Assembly (NCBI GenBank): GCA_034231615.1
Contig: CM067298.1
Location: 29,952,127-30,016,126, forward strand
DNA length: 64,000 nucleotides
Reading direction: 5' to 3'
From: Meghimatium bilineatum
Lineage: Eukaryota; Mollusca; Gastropoda; Stylommatophora; Philomycidae
The position numbers and the translations under genes are program-made. Below, in pieces: positions 23,698-38,100 of the stretch (its first letter is position 1; each line of letters begins with the position of its first letter). Below the pieces are notes generated by a model. That model searched no databases. It was not told the DNA's origin and was given only the letters and a program-made list of their open reading frames with translations.

Positions 23698-24690
23698 ATG
23701 ACTAAAACAAATGGAATGATACAACCACAGCTCGTAATCTTATATGAGGCTCTTGTCCTCCCTGTCATTGAATATACAGGCGTCACTATCACCGCCAGTC
23801 ACACACAGATTGAGATGCTGGAGAGAATTCCAAACGAAGCGATGCGGATCATTTTTGGTTGCACAAAGGAAACACCCTATGTGGCTATGAGATTTCTCCT
23901 TGATTTTCCGAGCATATCTCATAGAGTTGATATGTGGCGTGCCAGTGCATAGCCATGTATGCGTGGAAGCTGAGATCAAGGCACTAATATGCGAGAATAC
24001 CGATGATACAGATGTCGCGATCTACACGGACGGGTCGGTCAACCGCCACAGCGATGCGCATGGGCTTTTACTGTCAGATCAAAAGGAAGCACAGTAAGCG
24101 AAGCCAGTGGTGCCTTTACTGCAAAAACGAGCAGTCTAAAAATGGAATTATTCACAGTAATGCAGGTACTTTACTTACTGGAATCGAAAGCCTATTCACA
24201 TACATGCATACTAAGTAACTCACTGAACATGATTCAGAAAGTTAAAACAGGTGATGTACGTAGGGAATGGGTGGAGTCATTAGAGAGAGCTAAAATACGG
24301 GCATCACTACGAAATCTCACGCTTATTTTTGTCCCCAGACACGCAGGCGAGGAGGAAAACGAACGGGCTGACCAATTATCTAGTCTCGCCACCACAATAG
24401 AAGCCTATGGACCGAGCAGACATACTCATTGCTCTTCGTGAATCCTCACGATCAGAGGATTTTGAAATGAATGAGCATGAGTCAATATCGAGAATGCAAG
24501 AATTGGGAGTGATGGGCGTGGCTCGTAGAGAACACCTGACAAAGATTTCAAAAAGAGCAGTGAACCAACATAAAATCGGAACCATCAGCCGTTATACCCT
24601 GAGAGATTTACTGAAGCGGAGATTTGAGCACCTATGGACGTGTCCTGTGTGCGAAGAGGATAATCAACAGACATAATACCTAATACCTGA
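23698..24690 (+). mobile_element. RNase H LINE, 3' half (copy 4)
   Basis: Starts abruptly (5' truncation) with the post-RT block in the frame 23698-23952 (LPVIEYTGV, IPNEAMRIIFGCTK). RNase H begins at VAIYTDGSV (24015-24040) and continues with MELFTVMQ, LSNSLNMIQKVKTGD, and ENERADQLSSLATT (24142-24441). The conserved tail is at 24407-24676, with KISKRAVNQH and HLWTCPVCEEDN. The 3' end has a TAATACC tandem. It is close to the 7.6-9.8 kb copy; only a few frameshifts separate the blocks. Confidence 0.85.
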
Positions 24691-25771
24691 ATGATAAAGC
24701 ACCATGAATGACAACACAAACCTCAAACCCCCCCCCCCCCCCCCCCCGTCCCCACACACCAATCTCAATATAATTGAATCATTCTTTTATTTAGATTGGG
24801 TTTGGTCTGTGAGGAAACGTGTTCTGTTATTAAAAATTTGTAGTCTAGTCTATTTGTGATTGTACTATTATAATTATAGTATGTTCCTGTCTGTATTTTT
24901 CTTGAGAAAGACCTTACAGTTGAAACGTTGAATTAGTCTGTTGTGAATACTGTCATCTATATTTTTTTGCGTCTTTTAATCTGATAATTTGTTTGTAAAA
25001 ACTCACTCCCTTGTGCTCTGTGTAAGTACCTTATTGATTATACAGTTTTACTGCAGTCTCACTGATTATTGTTTAATACCAAGAGGATTCCAACTCTCAT
25101 CGGTTTATAATGATTTGACGAGAAGTCTCTTAATCATAAAGGGGAGTATACATATGTATGTAAAAGGAAAGTTCCACCATTTTGTATGCAGACATCCAAA
25201 ACATCCACCTTGTGATAGATAGTATATAATAGCAATAATAAGACTGTTATTGTGGTATAGATCAACGAGAAAACCCTATAAACACATTCTGTATTCAATC
25301 ATTCAGATGATTTTAGGAAAAGGGCGCCTGGACTATCCTCGACGTTGCCAATCTAAGATTTGCTTCTCACATATTATCCTTATTCCCTCACTAATAGATA
25401 GGTAACAACATACATAAATATAGATTGCATGGATGAATGGATAGATAGATTGATTGTAAGACACGTCGTTGTGTAAAATTAATATAAACATAGGAATAAG
25501 TTCAACATAGGCCTATGTCCCACCGTAGCCAGATTCGATGCGTCCTTTAATATAATTGTACAAGGCATCTATTCGATGTAAATACCATCAACATATTATG
25601 TATAAATTATTTTCACGACCGCGAAACATGGTATTGTTTTCACATTTAGAAGACCTACACTTGTTTGGGTTAGATTTGTTCTTAAATTCGAAAGTGCTCT
25701 GAACATTCACCATATAATAATAATAATAATTAATAATAATAATAATTATTATTATTAATAATAATTAATAC

Positions 25772-25808
<37 letters not shown>

Positions 25809-26144
25809 AAAAGATCCCATAACAAGTCAGGGTCGTTGGGGTGTCACAGTGAGATATTTGACGCAGAAAGATCTCCACCCATCTCTATCCTCTACCATCC
25901 TGTTGAGTTTGGAAACTTTAGACACTATCCAGTCCATAAGTTTCGTTACAATTCACTTTCTAGGTAAAGTTAATATTGACTAAACCCCTGTCAGAGCCCA
26001 CTGATAAATAGATAACCCTGATAACAATATAGAAATCGTCACACACTTATCTTGTCACCAAGTTTCAACCAAAGAAGGTTCACCTATCTTGCTTTCCAAT
26101 ATCTTCAGAGTCCTCACTTTCATTCGTGAATATTGCTAGACATA
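24690..26144. other. Upstream region of ferritin gene 1
   Basis: Poly-C at about 24728-24747. A GACCTTACAGTTGAAACG motif at 24911-24928 is like those around Penelope elements. An (AAT)n microsatellite is at 25718-25807. No IRE-like CAGTG hairpin loop was seen close to the ferritin ATG. The promoter was not identified with confidence. Confidence 0.4.
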
Positions 26145-26196
26145 ATGGCCATTCTTGCATTAATAACCGTGTTTCTTCATGTGGTCGTGGCAAAAG
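26145..26196 (+). CDS. Ferritin gene 1, exon 1 (signal peptide)
   Basis: Encodes MAILALITVFLHVVVAK and one base of the next codon, then donor gtaagt. The hydrophobic run indicates secretion. The phase-1 break is the same as in gene 2 exon 1. Confidence 0.88.
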
Positions 26197-29100
26197 GTAA
26201 GTTGATTGTTATCTGACAAAATTTCATGGCACATTTTATTTATATTTGCGAAACATATAAAATAACAGTTTTATGTTATGTATCTTGTGTTTACTGCTGT
26301 CATCGAAATGCGATGCTACATATGAAATTGTAGAATATAGAGGACAACGAAAATGACGAATTAAGAAGTGATGAATATTAAAAGTCAAAGAGATGTTTTT
26401 TTCCTAAACAACATTTTAACAAGGAAGCTGACGTTTTTTTTGTGTGTGCCCTGTAAAGAAGTATAACAGCAAAGATTCAGTAATAGTGGAAGGCATAGTT
26501 GCTATTAACTGGCAAGAACATCCCAAGACGACGACGGATAAGAGGCATCTCAGATTATTTAAACATTCCTTTGACTTCGAGGCAGATCACCCCCGCCCCG
26601 AATCGATCGTGAGGAGTTTAGAAGATCCATAAAGTAGAATACCTTTTGAAAAGAATATGCTAACAGAATAACGATAATCTTGTAAAAACGTCAGGGCCAC
26701 ACACCACCGAATCTAACATGTGGAAGACACATCACCGAATCTAACATGTGGATGACAGATCACCGAATCTAACATGTGGATGACACATCACCGAATCTAA
26801 CATGTGGATGACACATCACCGAATGTAACATGTGGATGACACATCACCGAATCTAACATGTGGATGACACATCACCGAATCTAACATGTGGATGACACAT
26901 CACCGAATCTAACATGTGGATGACACATCACCGAATCTAACATGTGGGTGCGAGTTTTCGACGATGAATAAACTGGATAATAACAAAATTAGAGGCAACA
27001 AAGATGTGATTCTGTGAAAGAGCACCGCGAGTACCAAGGACAGCTAGAAAAAACGAACTTGGTGTTGAAAGAGTCATATGCGAGATAGTGGTTACTTAAT
27101 AATATCAGAAAAAGACAATCTTTATTTCTTTGACACGTTATGAGACAGGGGTAACTAAAGAACATAGCTTCTTCTTTTTCTGCGTCCAGTATTCTTTTGG
27201 TCTTGCTAGATCTTCAGACCAGTTGTCAGGACGAAACTCTGTCTTTTCAGGTCAGATCGGCTACCCCAAAGTGTTTCCCTCAGTTCTGCCAGAGTAAATC
27301 ATGACTTGTCTCGCAGTTTTTTGTAATCTGGACAGACTTGGAGTATGTGTTCAATGGTCTATATGCATATTCCTCTTGAACATTCATTTATATGGCCCAT
27401 CTTGGTCCATTTGTGTGGCTGCAATATCTGCACCTTTCGATATATGGCACGCGAAACTTCAGTATTACTTCTGGGTCACTTTGACCCTTATATGGGATGA
27501 GACAGCCAACTCAACTCTAGCACTTTTTTATTCGTCACTTATGATATGCATGACAGGTCACAATTTTGCTATCCTTTGTCTCTCATATCGGCAAAAAGGA
27601 TGAAATGCACATTGATGGATTATAAGTGTGCAACATCCAAGTAATATTAATTGAAGCATGGCCTATTTATGACATTATTTATCAACTATTGTTGGATTTC
27701 TAGGCACTATTTATACTTTTCATCGTGTCAGGGATAAATGAAACGGCTGCCGTTGAATCTCCGCAGGTATTTGAATCTCAGGCCAAGTAGGGACTATGCG
27801 ATTGACTAATGAACATCGTTGTATAGAATTTACAGCAAAAACAATGAGCCAGGAGACCACTTTAAACGAATTTAATGTAGCCAATCAATGAATTCAGAAC
27901 ATACGAAGAAGTAAAAGACCGTACATGAAGAAGGAATGTAGGAGACTTCAACCCACTCCTCTATTAGCAATATGGATAATGATATTTTGTATCAACAAAT
28001 ATGCTAAAAATAGGACAGACAACCCTCTCCTCGCACAGGTATTTCTAAAAAATATAAAAAAATAATCATAAAAATTTCCATAAAGAAGATGCTGAGACTT
28101 TTTTTTTTAAAAAAAAAGGTAACCCTCCCTTAAAATAAAAGTCCCCCCCCCCCCAAAGTACAAAAGTTGAAAGGGGACTATATCAAATTATATCTATCTA
28201 ATATAATATATTTTTTCTTTGGTGAAGTAAAATGTACCTCCTACAGTGAGATATGCTCTTTTTAATCCGGACAATAGTCCAATTTGGTTATGTCAGAGCT
28301 TTACAACTATTCAAAAATAGTGGAGTTTTAAGTTCCCGTAATCCAGTCACCACGACCTGCGGTGATACTACCAATTATATCTACAGCCCAGAAGCGGCAG
28401 ATGAATAATACTTAGGCTACTAATGACATCATTAAACTACTTGTATGTGATGATGATTATTTTGTGCTTTATTATTTTTAATAATTAAATATAATGAATC
28501 AATATAATTCAGAATATGTGGCAAATGTCCGCCAAAATTATGCAGAGGAAATCAACAATAAACTAGTACAGCAAATACAGAAAGAGTTGTCAGCAAGTTA
28601 CATCTACCAGGGATATGTGAGTACAGTCCCCTGACAATTTCGTTTTCTCGGAAAATGCAAAGAATAACAATTGCTGTTTTGATGATGATGATTGATTGTG
28701 ATGCTGTTAGTGAATGTGGTGATTATAGTTGTGATAATTATAATGATTGTGATGATGATTGTGATAATGGTGATGATGATTGTAATGGTAGTGATGAAGG
28801 TGATGATAATGATGGTGGTGATAATGATGGTGGTGATAATGATGGTGGTGATAATGATGGTGGTGATAATGATGGTGGTGATAATGATGGTGGTGATAAT
28901 GATGGTGGTGATAATGATGGTGGTGATAATGATGGTGGTGATGATGAGATCATGATTGTGATGATGATGATGGTGATGACTGTGATACTAATGATGATTT
29001 TAACTTCATACATGTGTTAACGTGCTATTCTTTTTATTTAGGTAGTTTTCCAGAGCTTTTGCAAATTTCAGATACTGTTTCACTCAGTGTAGCTGCATGG

Positions 29101-32100
29101 TGCAATGTGACTCTAGGGTGCAATGTGGCTGTATGGTCAATGTGACTGCAGGGTGCAATATTAATATAGGGTGCGATGTGACTATATGGTCAATGTGACA
29201 GCAGGGTGCATTGTGACTGTATGGTCAATGTGACTGCAGGGTGCAATGTGACTACAGTGTGCAATGTGACTGTAGGGTGCAATGTGACTACAGTGTGCAA
29301 TGTGACTATATGGTCAATGTGACTGCAGGGCGCATTGTGACTGTATGGTCAATGTGACTGCAGGGTACAATGTGACTATATGGTCAATGTGACTGCAGGG
29401 TGCAATGTGACTATATGGTCAATATTACAGGGTGTAATGTGACTTTAGGGTGAAATGTGACTGCATGGTGCAATGTGACTGTAGGGTGCAATACGACTAT
29501 AGGGTGCAATGCGATTGTAGGATGTAATGTGACTGCATGATGCAATGTGACTAGGGTGCAATGTGACTGCAGGGTGCAATGCGACTCTCTAGGGTGCAAT
29601 ATGACTATATGGTCATTGTGACTGCATGGTGCAATGTGACTATATGGTCAATGTGACTACAGGGTTCAATGTGACTGCAGGATGCAATTTGACTGCAGGG
29701 TGCAATGAGACTGCAGGGTGCAATGAAACTTTAGCACGAAATGTGACTGCATGTTGCAATATTATCGTAGAGTGCAATGCGACTGTAGGATGCAATGTGA
29801 CTGTAGGATGTAATGTGACTGTAGGATGCAATGTCACTGTAGGATGCAATGTGACTGTAGGGTGTAATGCGACTGTAGGATCCAATATGACTTTAGGGTG
29901 CAATGTGACTGTAGGATGCAATGTGACTGTATGATGCAATGTGACTGCTTGATGCTATGTGACTGAAGGGTGGAATGTGTCTGTAGGGTGCAATGTGACT
30001 AGGGCACAATGTGACTGAAGAGTGCAATGTGACTGTAGTGTGCAATGTGACTGTAAAGTGCAATGTGACTATAAGGTGCAATGTTAATATATGACACAAT
30101 GTAATTGTAAGGTTCAATGTGACTGAAGTGTGCAATGTGACTGTAGGGTACAATCTGAGTAGGACACAGTGTGACTGAAGGATGCAATGTGGTTTTAGGG
30201 TGTAATCTGACTAGGGCACAGTGTGACAGTCGGGTTTAATCTGACTAGGGCACAATGTGACTGTAGGGTGTAATCTGATTAGGATACAATGTGACTAGTG
30301 TGGAATGTAACTTTAGAGTGCAATGTCACGAGCTAGGAAGTATTTTACTCTGTGGCTTTCTTGAAATCTTGAGACATGCAGCAGATAAGAGGATTGATGT
30401 TTTTCCAACAATTTAGTAGTCCAGATGTGAGTATCATCAGGGTTCATTACAGCAGAGATCGTAGGGCAGGATATAGAACTATTGATTGTCTTGCATATGT
30501 TATCAGAAGCCAAAAGTTGATGGTAAAATACGCTAGCTAGTTAGATTTTGATTGAAGCTGGTGTACATTTCTCTAGCGCAGAGGTAGGCAATCTTTTTTA
30601 AATATGCGTCTCGTATAGAGCTTTATTCGTGTGGCATGGGACCAACAACTTTTGTTTTAGTAATTTGGAGCTCCAAGTAGAGTTATGTTAGCTCTAGGAT
30701 CAGCACATATAGCACTTTTAGATCAGTCCGGGGGGGGGGGGGGCTAGCACATATAGAACTTTTAGAACAGCCTGGGGGAAGGGCTAGCACATATATAACG
30801 TTTAGAACAGCGGGTGTGGGGGGGGGAGCTAGCGTATATAGAACTGTTAGAACAGCCTGTGATGCCATACATGTTTGCCTCAAGTTTGCCCCATGGGCCG
30901 TATTTTGCCCATCATTGCCCTAGTGTAATTAGTATGAATTCAGTAGTTGACAGAATGGCAAATCCCGGTTGGCTATTTTTGTTTGAAACGACGAGGGCGC
31001 TATATACCAAGATGTTAGGAAGTGGGTTGGTGGTTCAAATAAGTTTAAGAATATATTATACTCTGAACGTTAGGTTGTACCAATCAAACTCCACCCCCCC
31101 CCCCCCCACCGTTGTAGTAATGACGTAAAGGTATTCTTTTCTACAAGTCGACTGTATAAAAAAGCCTGGCGACTAGAGAAATAACATCATCGCGTACACC
31201 CGAATTATTCAGAAAGTAATCACAAACTGCTGAATATATTTATAGTGCATAGACAAATCACTGCATCCAAAAAAACTTTGTCCATCGCTTCGTCCTGAAT
31301 AAATATGTTACTAATTTTAAGGTTCAGTGGAAAGGGAGGGGGATGTATCTCTAGATCTTTAGTTTTTATCCAAAATCCCACTTACTCCCAGCAGCATACG
31401 ATGCTTTGTGAAAGCATGAAGGTACTCAGAGGGTATTTGTGTGAGTATGTAGTAGACATGTTCCACCATTTTGTATGCAGACAATCACATGAACGTCTAC
31501 AACTATTTGGTCGTATCAATGTTTGCTACTTATGAACACACTTTACATAAAACTGTATGACTTCAATACGGCCACTAATTCGTTTGTTATTGGCTGATTA
31601 AAATCTTTTCTTACAGAAACAGGTCATTCAACATCATACTTCAGTTATATCAGAGTAAGACTATTAAAAATTTACACGAGATGAAAAATAACCGAAAGAA
31701 ATGCATGCCGATACGAGTTAAGAGTTAGTTCGCAAATTGCAAAATATCGAGCAAAATTAGTAGAACACATCTTAGAATAGAATTCATCACTTTAGATATA
31801 GGCTAGTAAGCCGGCGCAAAAAAGTGTTGTTTATATATATAGAATCGCAGTTATTGAAGAGTTACTGAGTTCCCACGAAATTCCACCAAAGGAAGGAGTA
31901 GAGTGAAGAGTTTCCAATAAAGGGCTTCTGGTTGATTCTTGTGAGCTTAGAACTGAGATATGACAGGAATGTCTATTGCAATAATTTATCTTTTATATAG
32001 CTATATATGATTTTATATTATAGTATATTTTCCCTAGGCATCATACTTCCAACGTGCAGACGTCAGTTTGCCTGGAATATCAAAGTTCTTTTCTGCTGCT

Positions 32101-35100
32101 TCATTGGAGGAAAGAGAACATGCACAGTCCCTTATCGACTACATCAACAAGCGAGGAGGTTACGCACAGTTTGATGAAATCGACGTAAGTTCACAACCTT
32201 GATGGGTTCACAAATTATCAGAGATTATGTAACAAATGTTATAGTGAAGCAACTGTTCATTCCATTTTAGTAGTGAAACATTTAATGAACAAAAACTATA
32301 CGGCAACGAAACATGTAATGAATTGTAACGATATACACCAACCGTACACGGTAATTTGAATCTGCAAAATACAGACCATTGTCTTCGTTCGTCTCCTGCC
32401 ACAACTCAGCCCATTTGAGGAGCCATCGATAGTACCAATTAGATTTCGAAGTCAATGTTCACGACTTTCTTCCAAAGTGCGTGTAGTACTGTCATCATCT
32501 GTTCCTTACCCTTCAAGACTTACACTTCAAGACTGAAAGTTCCACGTGCAGTAACATAAACATGCAGTCATTTATTTCAATAATTCTTCAGAACTAAATG
32601 ACTACCTTGTTGTCCACCATATTTGATTTCATGAACTAAATGACGTTATCATGATGTACCACGGGAGGTAACGAACCATATTACATGATCATGACCTACC
32701 GCATATCGCGTTCCACGTTAAATTTTGACGTACCACAACCAAATTTCCTTCTCAAGAATCCGCAGCGAAAGCGAATCAGAGGACGACAGAAAAATTAAAA
32801 ACTATGGAAATACAAGAATGATGAGTAAACCACGGTGAAAAACTGGAAGGAATATATAAAGATAGGACAAGATGTACGACATTTGTCGAGGACCTGTACT
32901 TAGAATGGAATTAAAACGTGATTCTACTATTGATATAATTAAATAATGCAGTAAAAGTCAGTGACCTTCTGAATGACATGCGATTAAAGAATTTTAACCA
33001 GTGTTACCACTGACGTTTTAGAAATAATACCAGATCGATTTGTAAAAAAAAAAAAAAACTCAGGTAACCCGATTATATAAATACGGCCATTCTAATAGTG
33101 AATATAAAAAATGTTGAATTTATACTACATGATCTGAGCTGTATTTCGGTGTTCATATTTTTTCAAATGCTTATGGTTCTGTTTTGCTAAGCTGACATCA
33201 TCGTGTGCCGGAGTACTGACGTACTTGAAGACAGACACAAGCGGACTCTCCAGCTTCGAAGACAGAAGAATGTGTGTAAGTACCGGGTGTCTACAAAGTC
33301 GATGTGCACTCATTTACATTGATGTTGACACTACTTCATATGAATTTTGAGTACTTAGTGAGGATCTGTGTGACATCAGTGCACTGCGACTTTATAGACG
33401 CCCTATATTATTGTCTTTAAAATATCACATTGATTTACATCAGTGTTCATTCTAGCACGTTCATGTCGATATGAATAGATTCTATGTATTTTGTATAGAA
33501 TCTACTATTTTTCCATTTAGTATGTCCATATGGATTTTTAAACTAATAATTTCAATGGGTAAATATTTGTTGGAGCTGTTACTTATTGATAATTATGTAA
33601 AAGTGAGACAACTACAGGCATTTTAAAAGCAGAATTTAGCAGATATCGCGGACCAATCCGTCATCCGTTCATTGGCGGGGCCCGAAAGAAGAACAAAAGA
33701 ATAGTAACACTGTTTACTTTCCATGCCATAAGATGAGACTAAGTAGGTAATGGGGGTGCAATTGACAGTACCATCCCTTACAGGGTGAAAGTGACCCATA
33801 AGCCATGCTGAAGTCTTATGTGGCAGGTATAAAGTCGCAGATATTGCAGCAAAGCTGTAAACCATGGCATAACGCACTACTTTATCGAGACTACATCCTG
33901 TGAATCTACAGGAGATTGATAATGACGACAGAAGAAGAAAATGACCTTTCAATTGCTCGAGGCGAATTAGTATCTGTGAATTGTAATCTCCTAACACTGT
34001 CCTACGTCCTGGGTCATTTATCTGTGCTGACCCTTCATCTTCTTCGTCTTCCGTTCACTTGAAACATGTCTATATCTGTAATTCTGTCTCCTGAATAAAA
34101 CTAACTGTCTTTTGTAGTTCATACAGTGTCCCATAGAGTTTTGATTCCAGTGTTGTTTCCTCTGGCCAATATGTCTGCCTCAGCGTTGTGCTGACCCAAA
34201 ATCATAGGTCTTATATCTGTCAATGACCACAGCTGAAAGGACCTGGTTCAAATCTCGTCTGCTACCTTCTGTTATTTATCAACAATTCTTGGAGCTTCAT
34301 AATTATATTTGTAACTTTTAAACAACGAAGCTAAAATATAACGTACCTCTTATAGTGAGGAACGGGGGCGATGATGAGGAAGATGAAACGACACAGAAGT
34401 GAAGTAATATTTATACATACAGTAATGCAGGGACAAAACATAAAAACAATTTTAAAGATTACCGTGCTATTGTCCAAAAGGGAAGCAGATAATAGTGACA
34501 CTATCACCTGCCATGTACTTCGTAGAGACGACTAAGGAGGTTTCAGCGGGACGTCTAGCCCAGACGCTACATATTTTGTTTACCCACCAAACCGAGTATA
34601 TAATACCGCATATATAGCACCAAATATATAATACCAAATATATAGCACCAAATATATAATACCAAATATATAATACCAAATATATGATACCAAATATATA
34701 ATACCAAATATATAATACCAAATATATGATACCAAATATATGACACCAAATATATAATACCAAATATATAATACCAAATATATGACACCAAATATATGAC
34801 ACCAAATATTTAATACCAAATATATAATACCAAATATATGATACCAAATATATGACACCAAATATATCATACCAAATATATAATACCAAATATATGACAC
34901 CAAATATATGACACCAAATATTTAATACCAAATATATAATACCAAATATATGATACCAAATATATGACACCAAATATATAATACCAAATATATAATACCA
35001 AATATATAATACCAAATATATAATAGAATAGATTAACCACAAATAGAAGAGCTGAAGAATGAACATTATACAGGTGAATTCGACAATTATTACGTCTATT

Positions 35101-38100
35101 AACTAATGAATAAATTAGCTATACATTTTTTACTCATGTGATTTTTCTTATCGTCTGCTCGATGGTAGAGTGGTTAGATGGTCACTCATAAACACAATCT
35201 GTCGAAGATGTTTGTAAGACAATACTTCATATTGTATTAGCAATGTGACTGGATGTCTTAATGTTGCCTAAAAACTCCACAGTAATTGATTAGTAATTAC
35301 TGAAAGCAATCGTAAACTACAGGAATAATGCGCTCAGCAATTATATTATGGATATTCTGAGCACACGTGAATTTAACACTAACTTACAAATAGCCAGACA
35401 GTCTTCAAGAGAAACATGGACAGGTTAATACCTGACGACAGTGTTAAAGGCAACAGGGGAAGAGGGCGCCGAAGACGACGATGGAGCAACGTTATATCCG
35501 ATTGTTTAAACATGTCTCAAGCTGCAGCAGGTCATTTCGCCAAGAATTGCGGAATGCTCAGAGAATCCATAAGGAAGACCACGTTCTGGATATAATATGT
35601 AGTATGATGATAATTAATTGATAAGCAATGCGTTGTACTGTTCAGAGGGAATTAAACAAAGTCGTTACTCTAGACACAATCAGAATGATGTTGCTGAAGA
35701 TCAACGCAAAATCTGGATGTATAGAAGAATAGGGAGAGCATCATGGAAAAAGAAGAAAACAGAGAGGTTCAGGCACCACTGCATAGGAAAAAAATATTTA
35801 ATGAAATAAAAATCAAACATATATAATATTTTAAACATTAAAAGATATGGCATCTTGTTGAAAGTCTTACGTGGAGGTAGAATTGTAGGGCAGCTAGCAG
35901 GGGATAGACAGAGATACAATCGGGAGGAAAACACCGCGATATGAACATTACACAGTGTATTAGAGTGCACCATCAAGGTCAAATACATAGGGTCGTGGAG
36001 GTTTGATAAATACACGTTTGTTGCGGATAGGGCACTTAATGATGATGATTATGAATGTCTTATATAAATATATGTTTAATTATTATACTAATATTTCTTG
36101 TCGTCTTACAGATTTGTGAATTTGTAGCAACCAAAGATATAAATGATCAATGTGTAAGTAAGAACTGTTTTTTACACCAATCATGTCGCACTGGTGTTTC
36201 GGAATGTTTCTTCTTCTGTATTCGTTCTCAAACTTATAATGCTTAGATGATTGTAAACAAAATACGTTTATAGTGTTTATACTTTTATAAACAATACGCT
36301 TACAGTGTTTATACGTTTACAAACAATACATTCATAGTGTTTCGTTCACAAAATGGATGGGTAGTAGGATTGTAAACATTTTAGTTCGTTTTCTATGTTA
36401 TATTTATCCATTAGCTGCGTAGCGTAGTGGTTAGCACACTTGCTTCGCATATGAGCGGTCCTAGGTTCATTCCCCAATTGAGGCGGAAGTGTTTTTCAGA
36501 TCGCAATGTCTCCTGAATCGATTAAGTCTTAATTAGGTACTGGATTAATCCGCGAAGTAAAGACTACGAGGGAGAGGAGATGGCTACCGCCATAATATAG
36601 AAGAGCCACTGAAATATGATATCGCCAACATATCTTACACCCCGCCGGCATTAATATCCTATGGGTTAACTTTACTTACCCATTAATCTGAGGGAGTGAA
36701 TGAACTCCCTTCTACACTCCTTATCTACAGTCTTGTATCTTTCGAATAACCGATATTAGTATATTGATAATTAGATCTTATAATTTAGCAAAACACTACC
36801 TGCCCTCCCCTATCCTTGTTGATAGGGGGAGGGGGGCAACTTGTATTTTTATGACGATTAAAAGATTTCAAATTGAACACTTATTACAATTAGGCTAATC
36901 AGATAACAATTGATGTACACGTGTTTACCATCATTTGTACACGTTTGAGCTGTTGATCTATGATAGGAGAGAAGCACATTAGAAGTTGTGTTATCTCTAT
37001 TCTTTCACATGTGTCATGTCACTGACACTCCTGACGATATATATATATATATATATATACATACACAATGTCTTATCCTTAATTTGATTAATTCACTTAT
37101 CGCCCGTGTGTTGTCGGGGCCCGAAAGGGGAGCAAAGAATAGCAACACTGTTTACCTTCAACGCATGTCGTAAAAGGCGACTAAGGAGGTTATGGGATGG
37201 AGTTGGCTGTCCCATCCCATATAGGGTCAGAGACTCAAATCCATGCTGAAGTCGGATGTGTCAGGCCGAAAGGCGCAGATATCGCAGCAATGCGGTAAAC
37301 CATGACACAACTCATTCCGTTCTCCGGACTACATCCTGCTAATCTGCAGGAGTGTGAGAACGAACGCAGAAGAAGAAGAAGAATTCACTTATATTATTTA
37401 CTTCCTTCCACAAAAGTTGCATGGCGTCCATTTAATGTAAGAATAGCTTACACATTTCAATTTGATTATATTTCTTACAAAGTAATAAAACGTAATACAC
37501 AATTGTATCAATTTGCAACCAATTTAAAAGAGTATAAATCTGTCAATAGTAATATTTTAGTAATGACTCAAGAACCCATGGGAAAAACAAGTGTTTCTTT
37601 CCAGTACATTGTATTTTGTAAGCAACACCTTGGGCCGATTACACCTTTCACATAATGCAATGTATTGGTTTGAGGTTTCTTCAAAACATAAAAATGACCT
37701 CACTCGGGTACATATGTAAACAATTCTAAAACCAGTTACTTATAGATATGTTACTTAAGTTGATATAATTTATAAACCACTCATTGAGGGGGTTTTCATG
37801 TTTAGAACCTACTATATCGCTAGACAGAGAATGCAATTATGTTGTAAAAGATTTGTTATTCGTTAAATATTTTGTTGCCATTTATTGATTAAATTATAAT
37901 ATTTGCATCTAGAACAAATAAATGTTTGCCATGAGGTTAGAGTACTAATTTTGTAGCTGAATTTTAATTTTTTAAATACAATTAAGCAGGAAGGTCCCTG
38001 AATTCTTGCCGATTTTTCACAAGGGGGAAAAAGAAGTAAAAATTTGACACAGACAAAAAAAAGTTTTTTTTCATTGTTTAATTCATTTATGGACAAACTA

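Noticed and set aside
24690..26144. Iron-responsive element upstream of ferritin gene 1
   Set aside because: No CAGTG loop on a convincing hairpin was found near the ATG; secreted ferritins often lack one. A structure search would be needed to be certain.
26444..26632. 62-residue frame in ferritin intron 1
   Set aside because: No splice signals in phase with the ferritin exons and no ferritin-like residues; exon 28513-28616 supplies helix A.
26706..26948. CRISPR-like regular repeats
   Set aside because: The 28-bp units abut directly with no unique spacers, and the locus is eukaryotic intronic DNA.
28655..29020. 121-residue acidic Asp/Gly-rich frame
   Set aside because: Produced by the GAT-rich 15-bp repeat; every frame in the array is open and it lies in a ferritin intron.
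29626..30187. Cys/Val/Thr-rich frames on + and His/Leu/Thr-rich frames on -
   Set aside because: Translations of an 18-bp minisatellite without stops; no gene structure.
34467..35066. 199-residue Tyr/Ile/Trp-rich frame that looks like a membrane protein
   Set aside because: Translation of the 14-bp ACCAAATATATAAT array; overlapping frames in the same array look alike.
36413..36490. Functional tRNA gene
   Set aside because: A and B boxes are present but the sequence continues into a SINE body and a clean cloverleaf with anticodon arm is not evident.
37302..37655. 117-residue frame
   Set aside because: Its first 25 residues are SINE 3' end and the rest has no recognisable motif.
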